NCBI RefSeq assembly: GCF_003985155.1
Contig: NZ_ML133688.1
Location: 124,001 to 188,000, forward strand
From: Rhizobium vallis
Lineage (GTDB): Bacteria; Pseudomonadota; Alphaproteobacteria; Rhizobiales; Rhizobiaceae
Length of the DNA: 64,000 bases
Direction of reading: 5' to 3'
A program made the translations under genes and the position numbers. Positions 17,754 to 27,604 of the stretch are shown piece by piece. The notes under the pieces are model-generated. The model had not been told where the DNA came from, made no database searches, and saw nothing but the letters and a program-made list of their open reading frames with translations. Position 1 is the first letter of the stretch. Every line of letters begins with the position of its first letter.

Positions 17754-18790
17754 GGCGAGGCGCCGTCATGGTCAGACAGACCGATCATGCTATGCTGGGA
17801 CCCCTTGTCACGGGGGACAGCGAGATGGACGACAGCGAGGCTGACCGGGCGTCGATCATGGCGGTGATCCGTGCCGAAACCGAGGCATGGCTGCAGCGGG
17901 ACTTCGAGGCGCTGGCGAGCCACTGGGTGCAGTCGCCGCAGACCCGGAGGATGGAAGCCTTCGCGTCGCTGGGCGTCCGGGTGGACGAAGGCTGGGACCC
18001 GATCGCGGCGCGGATCAAGAAGATCGTGGAGCGCTTCCCCGAGAAATACGCTTTCGATGGGCGCGTCCGCTGGGAAAAGGTCAACATCGTCGTCGACGGT
18101 AATATGGCCTGGATGACCTTCGATCAGATCGGCAGTGACACCGGCGAGGATCGCAAGCGCCAACTGCGGATACTTCACCGGATCGACGGCGCCTGGAAGA
18201 TCAGCTGTATGGTGATGCTGGAGAGCAGTGTCGAGGAGGCGAGCTGCCCGCTGATCGAGGTCGATGCGGATGCCAGAATCCTCTGGACAAACCGGCTGGC
18301 GCGGGAACGGATGCGCGGCCATCCGGGGCTCGTCGCTGCTGCCGGCCGCTTGCGCGCCCGGCGGCGTGATCGCGACGTCGCGCTGCGCGAGGCGATGCGT
18401 CTGGCATTCCATGAGCTGCAGGGTCAGAGGCCTTTGAACATCGCGCCGAAGCAGGCGTGGTCGGTGACGCTCGGCGAGGACGAGGCGGGGATCCCGCTCT
18501 ACTGCTGGGTTCTGCCCGAGGATGGCAAGACGCTGGTTTCCTTCGACGACGCCGAGACGGTGGTGCGCCGGATTGCGAGCGCGCGGGAGATCTTCAGCCT
18601 GTCGCCGGCGCAGACCCGGCTTGCGCGCCTGATCGTCGATGGCCACGACCTCGCAGCCGCCTCCGACCAGCTTGGGGTCAGTGTCAACACGTTGCGCACC
18701 CAGTTGCAGCGCATCTTCGACAAAACAGGCGTTCGCAGCCAGGCGGCATTGGTCCGGGCGCTTTTGAGCGCCGGGGCTCCAAACAAATAA
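17750..18790 (+). CDS. LuxR-type regulator with an N-terminal SnoaL-like domain
   Basis: A protein of about 346 residues. Residues about 30-165 resemble a SnoaL/NTF2-like domain (AWLQRDFEALASHWV, then RILHRIDGAWKISCMVML). A PAS-like stretch follows (LIEVDADARILWTNRLARER), and the last 65 residues are a LuxR/GerE HTH (FSLSPAQTRLARLIVDG, GVSVNTLRTQLQRIF). It has no receiver domain, so it is probably a one-component sensor binding a small ligand. The start at 17750 overlaps the small membrane gene by 4 bp; ATGs at 17768 and 17825 are alternatives. Confidence 0.82.
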   Translation: MRRGAVMVRQTDHAMLGPLVTGDSEMDDSEADRASIMAVIRAETEAWLQRDFEALASHWVQSPQTRRMEAFASLGVRVDEGWDPIAARIKKIVERFPEKYAFDGRVRWEKVNIVVDGNMAWMTFDQIGSDTGEDRKRQLRILHRIDGAWKISCMVMLESSVEEASCPLIEVDADARILWTNRLARERMRGHPGLVAAAGRLRARRRDRDVALREAMRLAFHELQGQRPLNIAPKQAWSVTLGEDEAGIPLYCWVLPEDGKTLVSFDDAETVVRRIASAREIFSLSPAQTRLARLIVDGHDLAAASDQLGVSVNTLRTQLQRIFDKTGVRSQAALVRALLSAGAPNK

Positions 18791-18848
18791 ACTCGACCGC
18801 CGGACGCTACGGCACCCGGCTAACCGTCGATGCGGGATCTTTTGGAGC

Positions 18849-19463
18849 TTAAAACTTAAGGTGCGGCGATTCCATTGCCGCTGCCAGTATCTCGGCATAA
18901 TCGGCTTTCGGAACGTCGATCGCGCCGAATGTCTTCAGGTGTTCGGTGGTGAACTGGGTGTCGAGCAGGGTGAATCCCTTTTCCCGTAGCCGGTCGACCA
19001 GATGCACGAGGCAGATCTTCGAGGCGTCCGTCCGGCGCGAAAACATGCTTTCGCCGAAGAAGGCGGAGCCGAGCGAAACACCGTAGAGCCCGCCGACCAG
19101 TTCATCGCCGTCCCAGGCCTCGACGGTGTGGGCATGGCCCATATCGAACAGTGTCGAATAGAGCGATCGGATCGTCGTGTTGATCCAGGTGCTTGGGCGC
19201 CCGAATGTCTCTTCCGCGCAGGCCGCGATCACAGCATCGAAGGCGTGATCGAAGCGGATTTCGAATGGCTGTCTGCGCACCGTCTTGGCAAGGCGCTTCG
19301 ACACGTGGAAATGATCGAGCGGCAGCACGCCGCGCAATTCCGGTTCGACCCAGAAGATCTCCGGGTCGTCGGCAGATTCGGCCATCGGGAAGAGGCCGAT
19401 GGAATAGGCGCGCAGGAGAATGTCAGGGGTAATGCCTGGTGACTTCCTGCGCGATCCTGCCAT
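18849..19463 (-). CDS. aat: Leucyl/phenylalanyl-tRNA--protein transferase
   Basis: A 204-residue enzyme that adds Leu or Phe to proteins with N-terminal Arg or Lys, marking them for ClpS/ClpAP under the N-end rule. Motifs: [33 protein letters not shown] (in two parts), [21 protein letters not shown] and TEHLKTFGA. clpS and clpA lie 34 kb away in this window, completing the pathway. It is the last gene of the leftward aroQ-accB-accC-aat block, beginning 7 bp after accC ends. Confidence 0.96.
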   Translation of the reverse strand: MAGSRRKSPGITPDILLRAYSIGLFPMAESADDPEIFWVEPELRGVLPLDHFHVSKRLAKTVRRQPFEIRFDHAFDAVIAACAEETFGRPSTWINTTIRSLYSTLFDMGHAHTVEAWDGDELVGGLYGVSLGSAFFGESMFSRRTDASKICLVHLVDRLREKGFTLLDTQFTTEHLKTFGAIDVPKADYAEILAAAMESPHLKF

Positions 19464-19470
19464 TCCTGTC

Positions 19471-20820
19471 CTATGCCGCCGGCGTGTTGGCGAGGTGGTG
19501 TTCCAGCCAGTGGATGTCGTAGTCGCCGTTGGCGATATCCTGGTTGGAGACGAGATCCTGGAACAGCGGCAGCGTCGTGTTGATGCCGTCGACGACGAAT
19601 TCATCGAGCGCCCTGCGCAGGCGCATCATGCATTCGACGCGGGTGCGGCCGTGCACGATCAGCTTGCCGATGAGGCTGTCGTAATAGGGCGGGATCTTGT
19701 AGCCCTGATAGGCGCCGGAATCGATGCGCACACCGAGGCCGCCCGGCGCATGGAAATGCGTGATCGTGCCGGGCGAGGGCACGAAAGTGCGCGGGTGCTC
19801 GGCATTGATGCGGCACTCGATGGCGTGACCGGAAAAGTGCACTTCGTCCTGCGTCACCGAGAGACCGCCGCCGGAGGCGACGCGGATCTGCTCGTGCACC
19901 AGGTCGATGCCGGTGATCGCCTCCGTGATCGGATGCTCCACCTGCAGGCGGGTGTTCATTTCGATGAAATAGAACTCGCCGTTCTCGTAGAGGAATTCGA
20001 TCGTGCCGGCGCCGCGATATTTCAGCTTCTTCATGGCGTCGGCGCAGACCTGGCCGATCTTCATGCGCTGCTCGACATTGAGCGCCGGCGAATTCGCCTC
20101 TTCCCAGACCTTCTGGTGGCGGCGCTGCAGCGAGCAGTCGCGCTCGCCGAGATGGATGGCGTTGCCTTCGCCGTCGCCGAACACCTGAATTTCGATGTGG
20201 CGCGGCTTGCCAAGGTATTTTTCCATGTAGACGGCATCGTTGCCGAAGGCGGCTGCTGCTTCCGTGCGTGCCGTCGACCAGGCCTCGATCAGGTCATCCT
20301 CGCTCTTGGCGACCTTCATGCCGCGACCACCGCCACCGGCCGTTGCCTTAATCAGCACGGGATAGCCGATTTCGGCGGCCGTCTTCAGTGCGTCCTCTTC
20401 GGTCTTCACTTCGCCGTCCGAACCGGGAACGACGGGAATGCCGAGCTCCAGGGCTGTCGTCTTGGCGGTGATCTTGTCGCCCATGATGCGGATATGATCT
20501 GCCGTCGGCCCGATGAAGGTGATGCCGTGGGCTTCGAGAATATCGGCGAACTTGGCATTCTCGGACAGAAAGCCGTAGCCCGGATGCACGGCGTCGGCGC
20601 CGGTGATCTCGCAGGCGGCGACGATCTGGTGAATGTTGAGATAGCTCTCGCGCGAGGAGGGCGGGCCGATGCACACGCTTTCGTCGGCAAGGCGCACATG
20701 CATGGCGTCGGCGTCGGCGGTGGAATGAACCACGACGCAGGCGATGCCGAGCTCTTTGCAGGCCCGGAGCACGCGAAGGGCGATTTCCCCGCGATTGGCG
20801 ATGAGGATTTTTGAAATCAT
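19471..20820 (-). CDS. accC: Acetyl-CoA carboxylase, biotin carboxylase subunit
   Basis: A 449-residue ATP-grasp enzyme that carboxylates biotin on AccB, the first step of fatty-acid synthesis. Motifs: [25 protein letters not shown], the glycine-rich lid [22 protein letters not shown] and the RINAEHP segment. The start at 20820 ([13 protein letters not shown]) is the family start. It follows accB after 10 bp and overlaps nothing, so accB-accC-aat is probably one transcript. Confidence 0.97.
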   Translation of the reverse strand: MISKILIANRGEIALRVLRACKELGIACVVVHSTADADAMHVRLADESVCIGPPSSRESYLNIHQIVAACEITGADAVHPGYGFLSENAKFADILEAHGITFIGPTADHIRIMGDKITAKTTALELGIPVVPGSDGEVKTEEDALKTAAEIGYPVLIKATAGGGGRGMKVAKSEDDLIEAWSTARTEAAAAFGNDAVYMEKYLGKPRHIEIQVFGDGEGNAIHLGERDCSLQRRHQKVWEEANSPALNVEQRMKIGQVCADAMKKLKYRGAGTIEFLYENGEFYFIEMNTRLQVEHPITEAITGIDLVHEQIRVASGGGLSVTQDEVHFSGHAIECRINAEHPRTFVPSPGTITHFHAPGGLGVRIDSGAYQGYKIPPYYDSLIGKLIVHGRTRVECMMRLRRALDEFVVDGINTTLPLFQDLVSNQDIANGDYDIHWLEHHLANTPAA

Positions 20821-20830
20821 GGGCATCGGT

Positions 20831-21301
20831 CTACTCGACGACGACGAGGGCTTGGCCGTATTCGACGGGATGCCCGTCATCGACGAGGATCTCGGTTACC
20901 TTGCCTGACTTCGGCGAGGGGATCTGGTTCATCGTCTTCATCGCTTCGATGATGAGCAGCGTCTGGCCTTCCTTGACGGTCGCGCCGATCTCGATGAAGG
21001 CACGGGCGCCCGGAGCCGGGGCCATATAGACGGTGCCGACCATCGGCGCATTGACGACATTTGCGGGGTTGCGGCTGGGAGTTGCGGCCGGGGCGGCAGC
21101 GGCTGCTGTTGGTGCGGCGGCGGGCGCGGCAAAGGCCGGCGCTGCGATCGGTGCCTGGACGTATTGCGTCGCGCCGGCGCGCGAAACGCGAATGCGCAGA
21201 TCGTCCTGCTCGACCTCGATCTCCGTCAGATCCGTCTCGTTGAGAATGTTGGCGAGATCGCGGATCAGTGCCTGATCGATACCCGATTTCTTTTCAGCCA
21301 T
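20831..21301 (-). CDS. accB: Acetyl-CoA carboxylase biotin carboxyl carrier protein
   Basis: A 156-residue carrier. The N-terminal helix ([21 protein letters not shown]) is followed by an Ala/Pro-rich mobile linker (about residues 50-80) and a C-terminal biotinyl domain with the biotinylated Lys in [10 protein letters not shown]. The shortened thumb region and overall length match other alphaproteobacterial AccB. Co-transcribed with accC. Confidence 0.96.
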   Translation of the reverse strand: MAEKKSGIDQALIRDLANILNETDLTEIEVEQDDLRIRVSRAGATQYVQAPIAAPAFAAPAAAPTAAAAAPAATPSRNPANVVNAPMVGTVYMAPAPGARAFIEIGATVKEGQTLLIIEAMKTMNQIPSPKSGKVTEILVDDGHPVEYGQALVVVE

Positions 21302-21321
21302 GGTGTTGCCCTGTCTTCTTC

Positions 21322-21759
21322 TTATGCCGTGATGTTTTTCAGCGCGTGGAGCGCCAGGATGTAGCTGTGAGGCCCGAAGCCGCAGATCACGCCCTTGCAC
21401 GCCGGCGCGATCATCGACTTGTGGCGGAATTCTTCCCGTGCATGCACGTTGGATATGTGGAGCTCGATGACGGGAATTGATATAGCGCGGATCGCATCAT
21501 GCAGCGCGACCGAAGTATGCGTATAGGCGCCCGCATTGATGGCAACGCCGACGGCCTTTTCGTCCGCCTCGTGGAACCAGTCCACAAGCGTGCCTTCGTG
21601 GTTGCTCTGGCGGAAATCCATATCGAAACCGAGTTCGCGGCCGGCCGCCTTGCAGTCCGCCTCGATGTCCTTGAGCGTCTTGCCGCCATAAATGCCAGGC
21701 TCTCGCTTGCCCAGCATGTTCAGGTTGGGGCCGTTCAGGACGAAAATTGTTTGCGTCAT
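21322..21759 (-). CDS. aroQ: Type II 3-dehydroquinate dehydratase
   Basis: A 145-residue dodecameric enzyme of the shikimate pathway that converts 3-dehydroquinate to 3-dehydroshikimate. It shows VLNGPNLNMLGKREPGIYG (catalytic Tyr), INAGAYTHTSVALHDAI and the ELHISNVHAREEFRHKS segment with the catalytic His. The start at 21759 (MTQTIFVLNGPN) is the family start. It is 20 bp upstream of accB in the same direction, an arrangement I recall from other Rhizobiales. Confidence 0.96.
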   Translation of the reverse strand: MTQTIFVLNGPNLNMLGKREPGIYGGKTLKDIEADCKAAGRELGFDMDFRQSNHEGTLVDWFHEADEKAVGVAINAGAYTHTSVALHDAIRAISIPVIELHISNVHAREEFRHKSMIAPACKGVICGFGPHSYILALHALKNITA

Positions 21760-21919
21760 CGAATGTTCCGTAAAATGCACGACGGCAACCTATAGACTCC
21801 GCGAGGGCTGAATGAAAGCCCTTACGGATGGCCGGCGGGAATCGCGCCACATTTGTCCACATGGCTGAAACGCTTCGATTTTGGCGAATTGATGAGCGGC
21901 CCGGTTGACCGCCGGCGGC

Positions 21920-22678
21920 TTAGCAGGCGGTCTTACCGCAGCTGCGCATGTTCTTGACCTTGGCTTCGAGCTCGTCGAACCCGACGGCGCCCGGCACCAA
22001 TTCGTTCCCGATCACATAAGAGGGCGTGCCGCTGATGCCGAGACTGGAGGCAAGCTGGTATGTCGCCTGAACGATTCCGTCATTCGGGCTCTTGGCCATT
22101 TCGGCGCGAAGCTTGTCTTCCTTGACGCCGAGAGAGCTTGCTACCGCGATCGCGCTTTCTTCCGAGGCGCGGCCTTCGCTGCTGAGAAGAGCGATATGGA
22201 AATCGGCATACTTCTCGGGTGCCAGCCTGCGGAAAGCGTCGGCCACCTTATGGGCAGCGACCGAATCCGGTCCCAGGATCGGGAATTCCTTGAGGACGAA
22301 GCGGACGTTCTTGTCCTTCTTCAGCATCGCCTGCATGTCGGGAAGCGCATGCCGGCAGTAGGTGCAGTTATAATCGAAGAATTCGACAACCGTCACATCG
22401 CCCTTGGGATTGCCGAGCGTCACGTCATCCTTCGACTCGAAGATGTTGCCGCTGTTTTCCTCGATCGCCATATTGGCTTTCACCAGCCGCTGGGCTTCCT
22501 GCTTCTTCTGCAGGGCATCCTGGACGTCGAGCATGATCTCGGGGTTCTCGATCAGATACTGCTTGATGAACTCGCCGAACTCCTTCTTTTGCTGATCGTC
22601 GAGCGCCGCAGCCGGAAGCGGAAGAGCGATTGATGCGGCAAGCGCCAGAGCGGTGAAGGTTTTCGGGATGAATGCCAT
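21920..22678 (-). CDS. DsbA family periplasmic thiol-disulfide oxidoreductase
   Basis: A 252-residue exported protein with a signal peptide (KTFTALALAASIALPLPAAA). A roughly 60-residue helical N-terminal extension (DUF-like, KQYLIENPEIMLDVQDALQK) precedes the thioredoxin fold with CTYC active site (FFDYNCTYCRHALPDM) and the cis-Pro in GTPSYVIG. This layout is that of DsbA/BdbD- or ScsC-like proteins. The C-terminus ends in RSCGKTAC, two extra Cys. It probably introduces or shuffles disulfides in the periplasm. Confidence 0.9.
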   Translation of the reverse strand: MAFIPKTFTALALAASIALPLPAAALDDQQKKEFGEFIKQYLIENPEIMLDVQDALQKKQEAQRLVKANMAIEENSGNIFESKDDVTLGNPKGDVTVVEFFDYNCTYCRHALPDMQAMLKKDKNVRFVLKEFPILGPDSVAAHKVADAFRRLAPEKYADFHIALLSSEGRASEESAIAVASSLGVKEDKLRAEMAKSPNDGIVQATYQLASSLGISGTPSYVIGNELVPGAVGFDELEAKVKNMRSCGKTAC

Positions 22679-22883
22679 GATATCCTCGTCATCGGCGGTA
22701 TGATCGTCTCGGTGTCGAGACGTCGCCGGGTTAATGGACTTGAATGCTTCGCGTCAAGGTACGGCGCGTTCTCTTCTCCTCAAACAGGATTTTTCATCCC
22801 AGCGCGACCCTCGCGGGATTGTGATGAGCCGATTATTGCGGCAATTGTCGGGCCGTCATTCAGAAGCCAAGCGAGAAGAGATC

Positions 22884-24041
22884 TTGTTTTCCATATCGAA
22901 ACGCAGCGAAGTCGAGCCTTTTCATGCCATGGATGTCCTGGCGGAGGCGACGAAACGGCGTGCGGCTGGCCATCCTGTTATCTCTATGGCTGTCGGCCAG
23001 CCCTCGCACCCTGCACCTCAGGCTGCCCTCGAGGCAGCGCGCGGCGCGCTCGCCGAGGGCCGGATCGGCTATACCGATGCGCTGGGGACAGTGCGGCTGA
23101 AATCGGCGATTGCCACGCATTACAAGGACCGGCACGGCCTGGAGATCGATCCGGCGCGCATCGCCGTCACGACGGGTTCCTCGGCGGCTTTCAATCTCGC
23201 CTTCCTGACGCTTTTCGATGCCGGCGATGCGGTGGCGATCGCAAGGCCCGGCTATCCCGCCTACCGCAATATCCTCGGCGCGCTGGGTTTGAAGGTTCTC
23301 GAAGTGCCGGTGACGGCCGAGACCCATTTTACCTTGACGCCGGAAAGCCTGGAGGCGGTGCAGAAGGAAAGCGGCGTGAGGCTGAAAGGTGTGCTGCTCG
23401 CCAGCCCCGCCAACCCCACGGGCACGGTGACCGGCCGCGATGGGCTGAAGGCGCTTGCGGATTATTGTGCGGCCCAATCCATCGCCTTCATCTCGGATGA
23501 GATCTACCACGGACTGACCTTCGCCGGCGAGGAGGCGAGCGCGCTGGAGCTGACCGATGAAGCGATTGTCATCAACTCCTTCTCCAAATATTACTGCATG
23601 ACTGGCTGGCGAATTGGCTGGATGGTGCTGCCGGAATGCCTGGTCCGGCCGATCGAGCGTGTGGCGCAGAGTCTCTATATCTCGCCGCCCGAACTCTCCC
23701 AGATCGCAGCAGCCGCCGCTCTCGGGGCAGGCCAAGAGCTGGATCGCGTCAAGGCAAGTTATGCCGCAAATCGCGAGCTGCTGCTCGACCGACTGCCCAA
23801 GATCGGCCTTGCGCCCGCTTCACCGATGGATGGTGCCTTCTACGCCTATGTCGATGTTTCGCGCTTCACCAATGACAGCATGGGTTTTGCCAAACGGATG
23901 CTTGCGGAAATCAACGTCGCGGCAACACCAGGCCTGGACTTCGATCCGCTGGAGGGGCATCGAACTTTGCGTCTGTCCTATGCGGGTTCGCAAACAGAGA
24001 TCGCCGAGGCGGTGGAGCGAATAGCCGTCTGGTTGAAGTAG
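22884..24041 (+). CDS. Pyridoxal phosphate-dependent aminotransferase (class I/II)
   Basis: A fold-type I aminotransferase of about 385 residues. It has ISMAVGQPSHPAP, TTGSSAAFNLAFL, the cofactor Asp/Tyr in ISDEIYHGL, the Schiff-base Lys in NSFSKYYCMTGWRIGW and the substrate Arg in RLSYA. The substrate is not evident; aspartate- and aromatic-type enzymes share this pattern. The start is uncertain. TTG at 22884 matches the usual family N-terminus just before EVEPFHAMDV. An ATG at 22824 would add 20 residues rich in codons rare here. Confidence 0.88.
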   Translation: MFSISKRSEVEPFHAMDVLAEATKRRAAGHPVISMAVGQPSHPAPQAALEAARGALAEGRIGYTDALGTVRLKSAIATHYKDRHGLEIDPARIAVTTGSSAAFNLAFLTLFDAGDAVAIARPGYPAYRNILGALGLKVLEVPVTAETHFTLTPESLEAVQKESGVRLKGVLLASPANPTGTVTGRDGLKALADYCAAQSIAFISDEIYHGLTFAGEEASALELTDEAIVINSFSKYYCMTGWRIGWMVLPECLVRPIERVAQSLYISPPELSQIAAAAALGAGQELDRVKASYAANRELLLDRLPKIGLAPASPMDGAFYAYVDVSRFTNDSMGFAKRMLAEINVAATPGLDFDPLEGHRTLRLSYAGSQTEIAEAVERIAVWLK

Positions 24042-24071
24042 GGGGCAAGCGGCGGCTTGCCCGCCCGTCGC

Positions 24072-25415
24072 TCAGCTTCGCGACGAAAACAGCGAGGCGA
24101 GCGTCGAAGCCGGTTTGCCGTTCAGCCGCGGCACCACAACGAGCTGCTTGATGTCACCGCGCCTGTAAGCTGCGAGGAAGCGCTTGTAGTCCTTGAAGGA
24201 TACGCAGCCGTTGGAGTCGCCGTTCTTGCCGAGCATGTAGGTATGGGCAAGCAGGCCGACACGGTCATAGATCGCGTCCGCGCCCTCGACCGGCGTCAGC
24301 CGGATCGCCGCGACGCCATGGAAAAGGCTCTCGCGCATAGTGAGGACATATGTGTGCGGTGGCGTCGGTCCGCGCATCTTCTGGCTCACATAGCGCGGAT
24401 TGTCGCGCATCTTGCCGAGACCGGAGTGAGCTTCCAGCCGTTCGCCGTTCGGCAGATAGACGGTGCTGTTCTCGATGTCGTAGATCGCGACACCTGCGCG
24501 CAGCTTCGGCGAGAAGACCGGCTTGTCGTAGCGCGGCACGGCGTCATCCTGGTCATCCTCGATCGGCGAGTTCGGCTTCGCATAGGCGAGGACTGGCTCG
24601 GCCGGGCGCTGTTCCCCCTTCGAAGCTGGAGCAGGCTTGCCGACCAGGCCGTCAGGCCGCGCCATCGGCAGCGGCACCGAATCAGCGTCCGGCGCCAGAA
24701 CGAGATCGAAGGGCTGTTGCTCTTCAGCCTCTGCAACGACCACGGGCGCCGATTTTTCTGCAGGCGCCGAAACCGTTTTGACCGTGGAGGCGGTCGGCTC
24801 GACCGGTTCCGGAGCGATCTGTTGCGGTCCGGCATCGGCGAGCGCCAGCAAGCCAGGGAGTTGGACGGCCGCGACCGCCTCCTTGGAGGGAATGATAATG
24901 CGGTCTTGGTTTTCCTCGTCCGTCTCGACCAGAGCAACCTCGGCAGAGGGCTTGACGATATCGTCCTTGGCGAATTTCGCGGTTTCGGAAGGTGCAGCCG
25001 CGGCAACGGTGATCACCGGCTCGGTGGGCGTCACCAGTCGATTGCTCTTTGCAAGCGCCAGCGACGCCATTGCCGCAGCGTTGGTTTTTTTCGCATGCGA
25101 ATGGATGAGGTCTGCCGTCAGGGCGACGACCGGCTTGGCGTCGAAGGCGGCCAGCCGGTCAGCCTTGCTGATATGGATCAGCCGTTCATGCTTCGTCGTC
25201 GGCTTGAGCTTCGTCGATGCGACCTGCGCAAAGCCGTCCGAAGGCGACACGGGTGCGGTGATCGAGTGCATCGTCGCGAAGGTCGCGATCAGCCATGTGG
25301 AGGTCAGAAATCCGGCGCCGACGACACCGCAGAGAAAGCCGCGAGATCTGCGCGAACGCAAAGCAGACCCGCCAAGAGGGGTGACGTCATCGAACGTCCC
25401 TACCGCTAACGCCAT
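24072..25415 (-). CDS. Membrane-anchored DUF2778 (Tlde1-like) L,D-transpeptidase-type protein
   Basis: A 447-residue protein. A basic N-terminus is followed by one transmembrane segment (FLCGVVGAGFLTSTWLIATF), then about 250 residues of low-complexity Ala/Pro/Val-rich linker. The C-terminal 150 residues carry the DUF2778 catalytic pattern: His in HSGLGKMRDNP, His in LLAHTYMLG and the nucleophile in NGDSNGCVSFKDY. DUF2778 enzymes act on tetrapeptide stems of peptidoglycan. Known Tlde1 proteins are type VI effectors, but this one looks like a housekeeping envelope enzyme with a periplasmic domain on a long tether. No immunity or secretion gene is adjacent. Confidence 0.8.
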   Translation of the reverse strand: MALAVGTFDDVTPLGGSALRSRRSRGFLCGVVGAGFLTSTWLIATFATMHSITAPVSPSDGFAQVASTKLKPTTKHERLIHISKADRLAAFDAKPVVALTADLIHSHAKKTNAAAMASLALAKSNRLVTPTEPVITVAAAAPSETAKFAKDDIVKPSAEVALVETDEENQDRIIIPSKEAVAAVQLPGLLALADAGPQQIAPEPVEPTASTVKTVSAPAEKSAPVVVAEAEEQQPFDLVLAPDADSVPLPMARPDGLVGKPAPASKGEQRPAEPVLAYAKPNSPIEDDQDDAVPRYDKPVFSPKLRAGVAIYDIENSTVYLPNGERLEAHSGLGKMRDNPRYVSQKMRGPTPPHTYVLTMRESLFHGVAAIRLTPVEGADAIYDRVGLLAHTYMLGKNGDSNGCVSFKDYKRFLAAYRRGDIKQLVVVPRLNGKPASTLASLFSSRS

Positions 25416-25622
25416 ACTACACTCGTCTTTCAAACTCGCTACGCAGGCCGGCGGCACTGACTGACTAAACTTCGCCGGGGCCGGTAAAGGCGCAAATGGG
25501 CCGAATTTGGACCAAATGCGACTTCCGACTGTCTCGCAAGGATGACGAATTATGGTTTCTAATTTGTTTACGCGGTGTCGCTGTTTTTCTCGACGTCTCA
25601 AAAAGAGATGCTTTGGGCCTTC

Positions 25623-27458
25623 TTAGGTGCGTTCCATCACATAACTTCCCGGCGCTTCCTCGATCGCATTGAGTGCGTCGCCGCCGGGTTTGCGCGCCGG
25701 CACGCGCCTGCTGTCATGCGTTTCGATCCACACCTGCCAGTGCGGCCACCACGATCCCGGTGTCTCGCTCGCCTGTTCGATCCAGTCCTCGTATTCGCCT
25801 TTGGCCGGGCCGCCTGTCCAGTATTGATACTTCTTCTTGTCGGGCGGGTTGACGACGCCGGCGATATGTCCCGAACCGGTGACGACGAATTCCACCTTGC
25901 CGCCGAAGAACTGGCTGCCGAGGAAAACGGATTTGGCAGGTGCGATATGATCCTCGCGGGTGGCGAGATTGTAGATCGGGATCTTCACGTCCTTCAGCGA
26001 TACGGACTTGCCGTCGAGGATCATCTCGTTTCGCGTCAGCGCATTCCGGAGATAGCAGTTGCGCAGGTAGAAGGCGTGGTTTGCCGCCGCCATCCGGGTC
26101 GAATCAGCGTTCCAGAACAAGAGGTCGAAGGGCAGGGGCTCCTGGCCCTTGAGGTAGCTGTTGACGAAATAAGGCCAGATCAGTTCGGAAGCGCGCAGCA
26201 TGTTGAAGGCCATCGACATTTTCGAACCGTCGAGATAGCCGACCGCCTGCATATGCTCCTCGAGCGCTGTAAGCTGCTCCTCGTCGACAAAGACCTTGAG
26301 ATCGCCGGCATGGGTGAAATCGACCTGGGTGGTGAAGAGCGTCGCGGTCTTGATCCGCTTGTTTTTTTCTTTCGCGTGCAGCGCCAATGTTGCCGCCAGC
26401 AGCGTTCCGCCGACGCAGTAGCCTACAGCGTTGACTTCCTTCTCGCCGGTCGCCTTCTCGATCGTTGCAAGCGCAAAATCGATGCCCTCGCGGGCATAGG
26501 CCGCCCAGTCCTTCCCGGCATGACGCGCATCCGGGTTGACCCAGGAAATGACGAAGACCGTCTGCCCCTGGTCGACGCACCATTTGATGAAGGATTTCTG
26601 CGGGTTGAGGTCGAGAATATAGAACTTGTTGATCCACGGCGGGCAGATCAGCAGCGGCCGCTTCAGCACCGTTTCGGTCGAAGCTTCGTACTGGAGGATC
26701 TGGCAGATATCGTTCTGGGCGATCACCTTTCCAGGCGTCAGCGCCATGTCGCGGCCGACGGCGAATTTCGTCATGTCGGTCTGGCGCAGGCGAAGATCGC
26801 CCTTTCCAGCGGCGATGTCTTCGGCCAGCATCTTCATGCCGCGCACCAGGTTTTCGCCGCTGGTTGCGATCGTCTCGCGGTAGAGCTGCGGATTGGTGGC
26901 GACGAAATTGCTTGGCGAAAGAGCTGCCGTGATCTGCTTCACATAGAAGCCGGCCTTGTGCTTGGTATGCTCGTCGAGCCCGTCGGTCTCCGACACCAGC
27001 TTCTCCGCCCAGTCGGATGTGACGAAATAGACCTGGCGCAGAAAATCGAAGAACGGATTCTTCTGCCAGTCTTCGTCCGAAAAGCGCTTGTCTTTGCGGG
27101 TATCCGGTTCGGCAGGCGTCGGCTCGCCCTGCATGCGCTGCATCGAGCGCATCCAAATTCCGAAAAACGAGGACATCAGCTCCGTTTGCGCCTCGAAGGT
27201 GCGGCGCGGATCGGCGATCCAGTATTCGGTAACCTTGGAGAGCGTCTTGACCATATCGGTCATTGGATCGACGACACTGTCGGCGATCTCGCCGCGTTCG
27301 CGTGGCGCAAGCCAGGCCGAGGCGGCTTTCCCGAGATTTTCGAGCGCCCGGGCGAAATTCATCGTCATGGCCTCGGGATCCTTCAACAGATAAGGATCGA
27401 GATCGGTCGCGTCGAAACCGGCCTTGCCGCCATTCTCCTGCTTGCTGTCGGTCACCAT
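25623..27458 (-). CDS. phaC: Class I poly(3-hydroxyalkanoate) polymerase
   Basis: A 611-residue PHB synthase that polymerises 3-hydroxybutyryl-CoA at granule surfaces. The lipase-like box with the catalytic Cys is VGYCVGGTLLAA, with the catalytic Asp in NLATREDHIAP and His in VTGSGHIAG. The start at 27458 is chosen because GGAGGAA sits directly before it. An ATG at 27500 would add 14 residues using codons rare in this genome (ATA, AAA, AGA). The phasin gene at 53120 is the visible partner. Divergent from a lipoprotein gene. Confidence 0.94.
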   Translation of the reverse strand: MVTDSKQENGGKAGFDATDLDPYLLKDPEAMTMNFARALENLGKAASAWLAPRERGEIADSVVDPMTDMVKTLSKVTEYWIADPRRTFEAQTELMSSFFGIWMRSMQRMQGEPTPAEPDTRKDKRFSDEDWQKNPFFDFLRQVYFVTSDWAEKLVSETDGLDEHTKHKAGFYVKQITAALSPSNFVATNPQLYRETIATSGENLVRGMKMLAEDIAAGKGDLRLRQTDMTKFAVGRDMALTPGKVIAQNDICQILQYEASTETVLKRPLLICPPWINKFYILDLNPQKSFIKWCVDQGQTVFVISWVNPDARHAGKDWAAYAREGIDFALATIEKATGEKEVNAVGYCVGGTLLAATLALHAKEKNKRIKTATLFTTQVDFTHAGDLKVFVDEEQLTALEEHMQAVGYLDGSKMSMAFNMLRASELIWPYFVNSYLKGQEPLPFDLLFWNADSTRMAAANHAFYLRNCYLRNALTRNEMILDGKSVSLKDVKIPIYNLATREDHIAPAKSVFLGSQFFGGKVEFVVTGSGHIAGVVNPPDKKKYQYWTGGPAKGEYEDWIEQASETPGSWWPHWQVWIETHDSRRVPARKPGGDALNAIEEAPGSYVMERT

Positions 27459-27604
27459 TTCCTCCGGCGGCAGCACTCTTTTTATCCATTCGTTGTACAT
27501 CGTGACCGAACGAGAAAACAAGTTCCACCCGCATCGGCTCGTGCTATTGCTTTGTGGCGGCGACAAATTTAACAGTCGACGCAGTCAGAACTGGATTTTG
27601 AGGC

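Noticed and set aside
19420..20814. Rightward 464-codon frame
   Set aside because: Antisense to accC, with the usual antisense composition.
25575..27572. Rightward 665-codon frame
   Set aside because: Antisense to phaC. phaC has the complete catalytic triad and a clear ribosome site.
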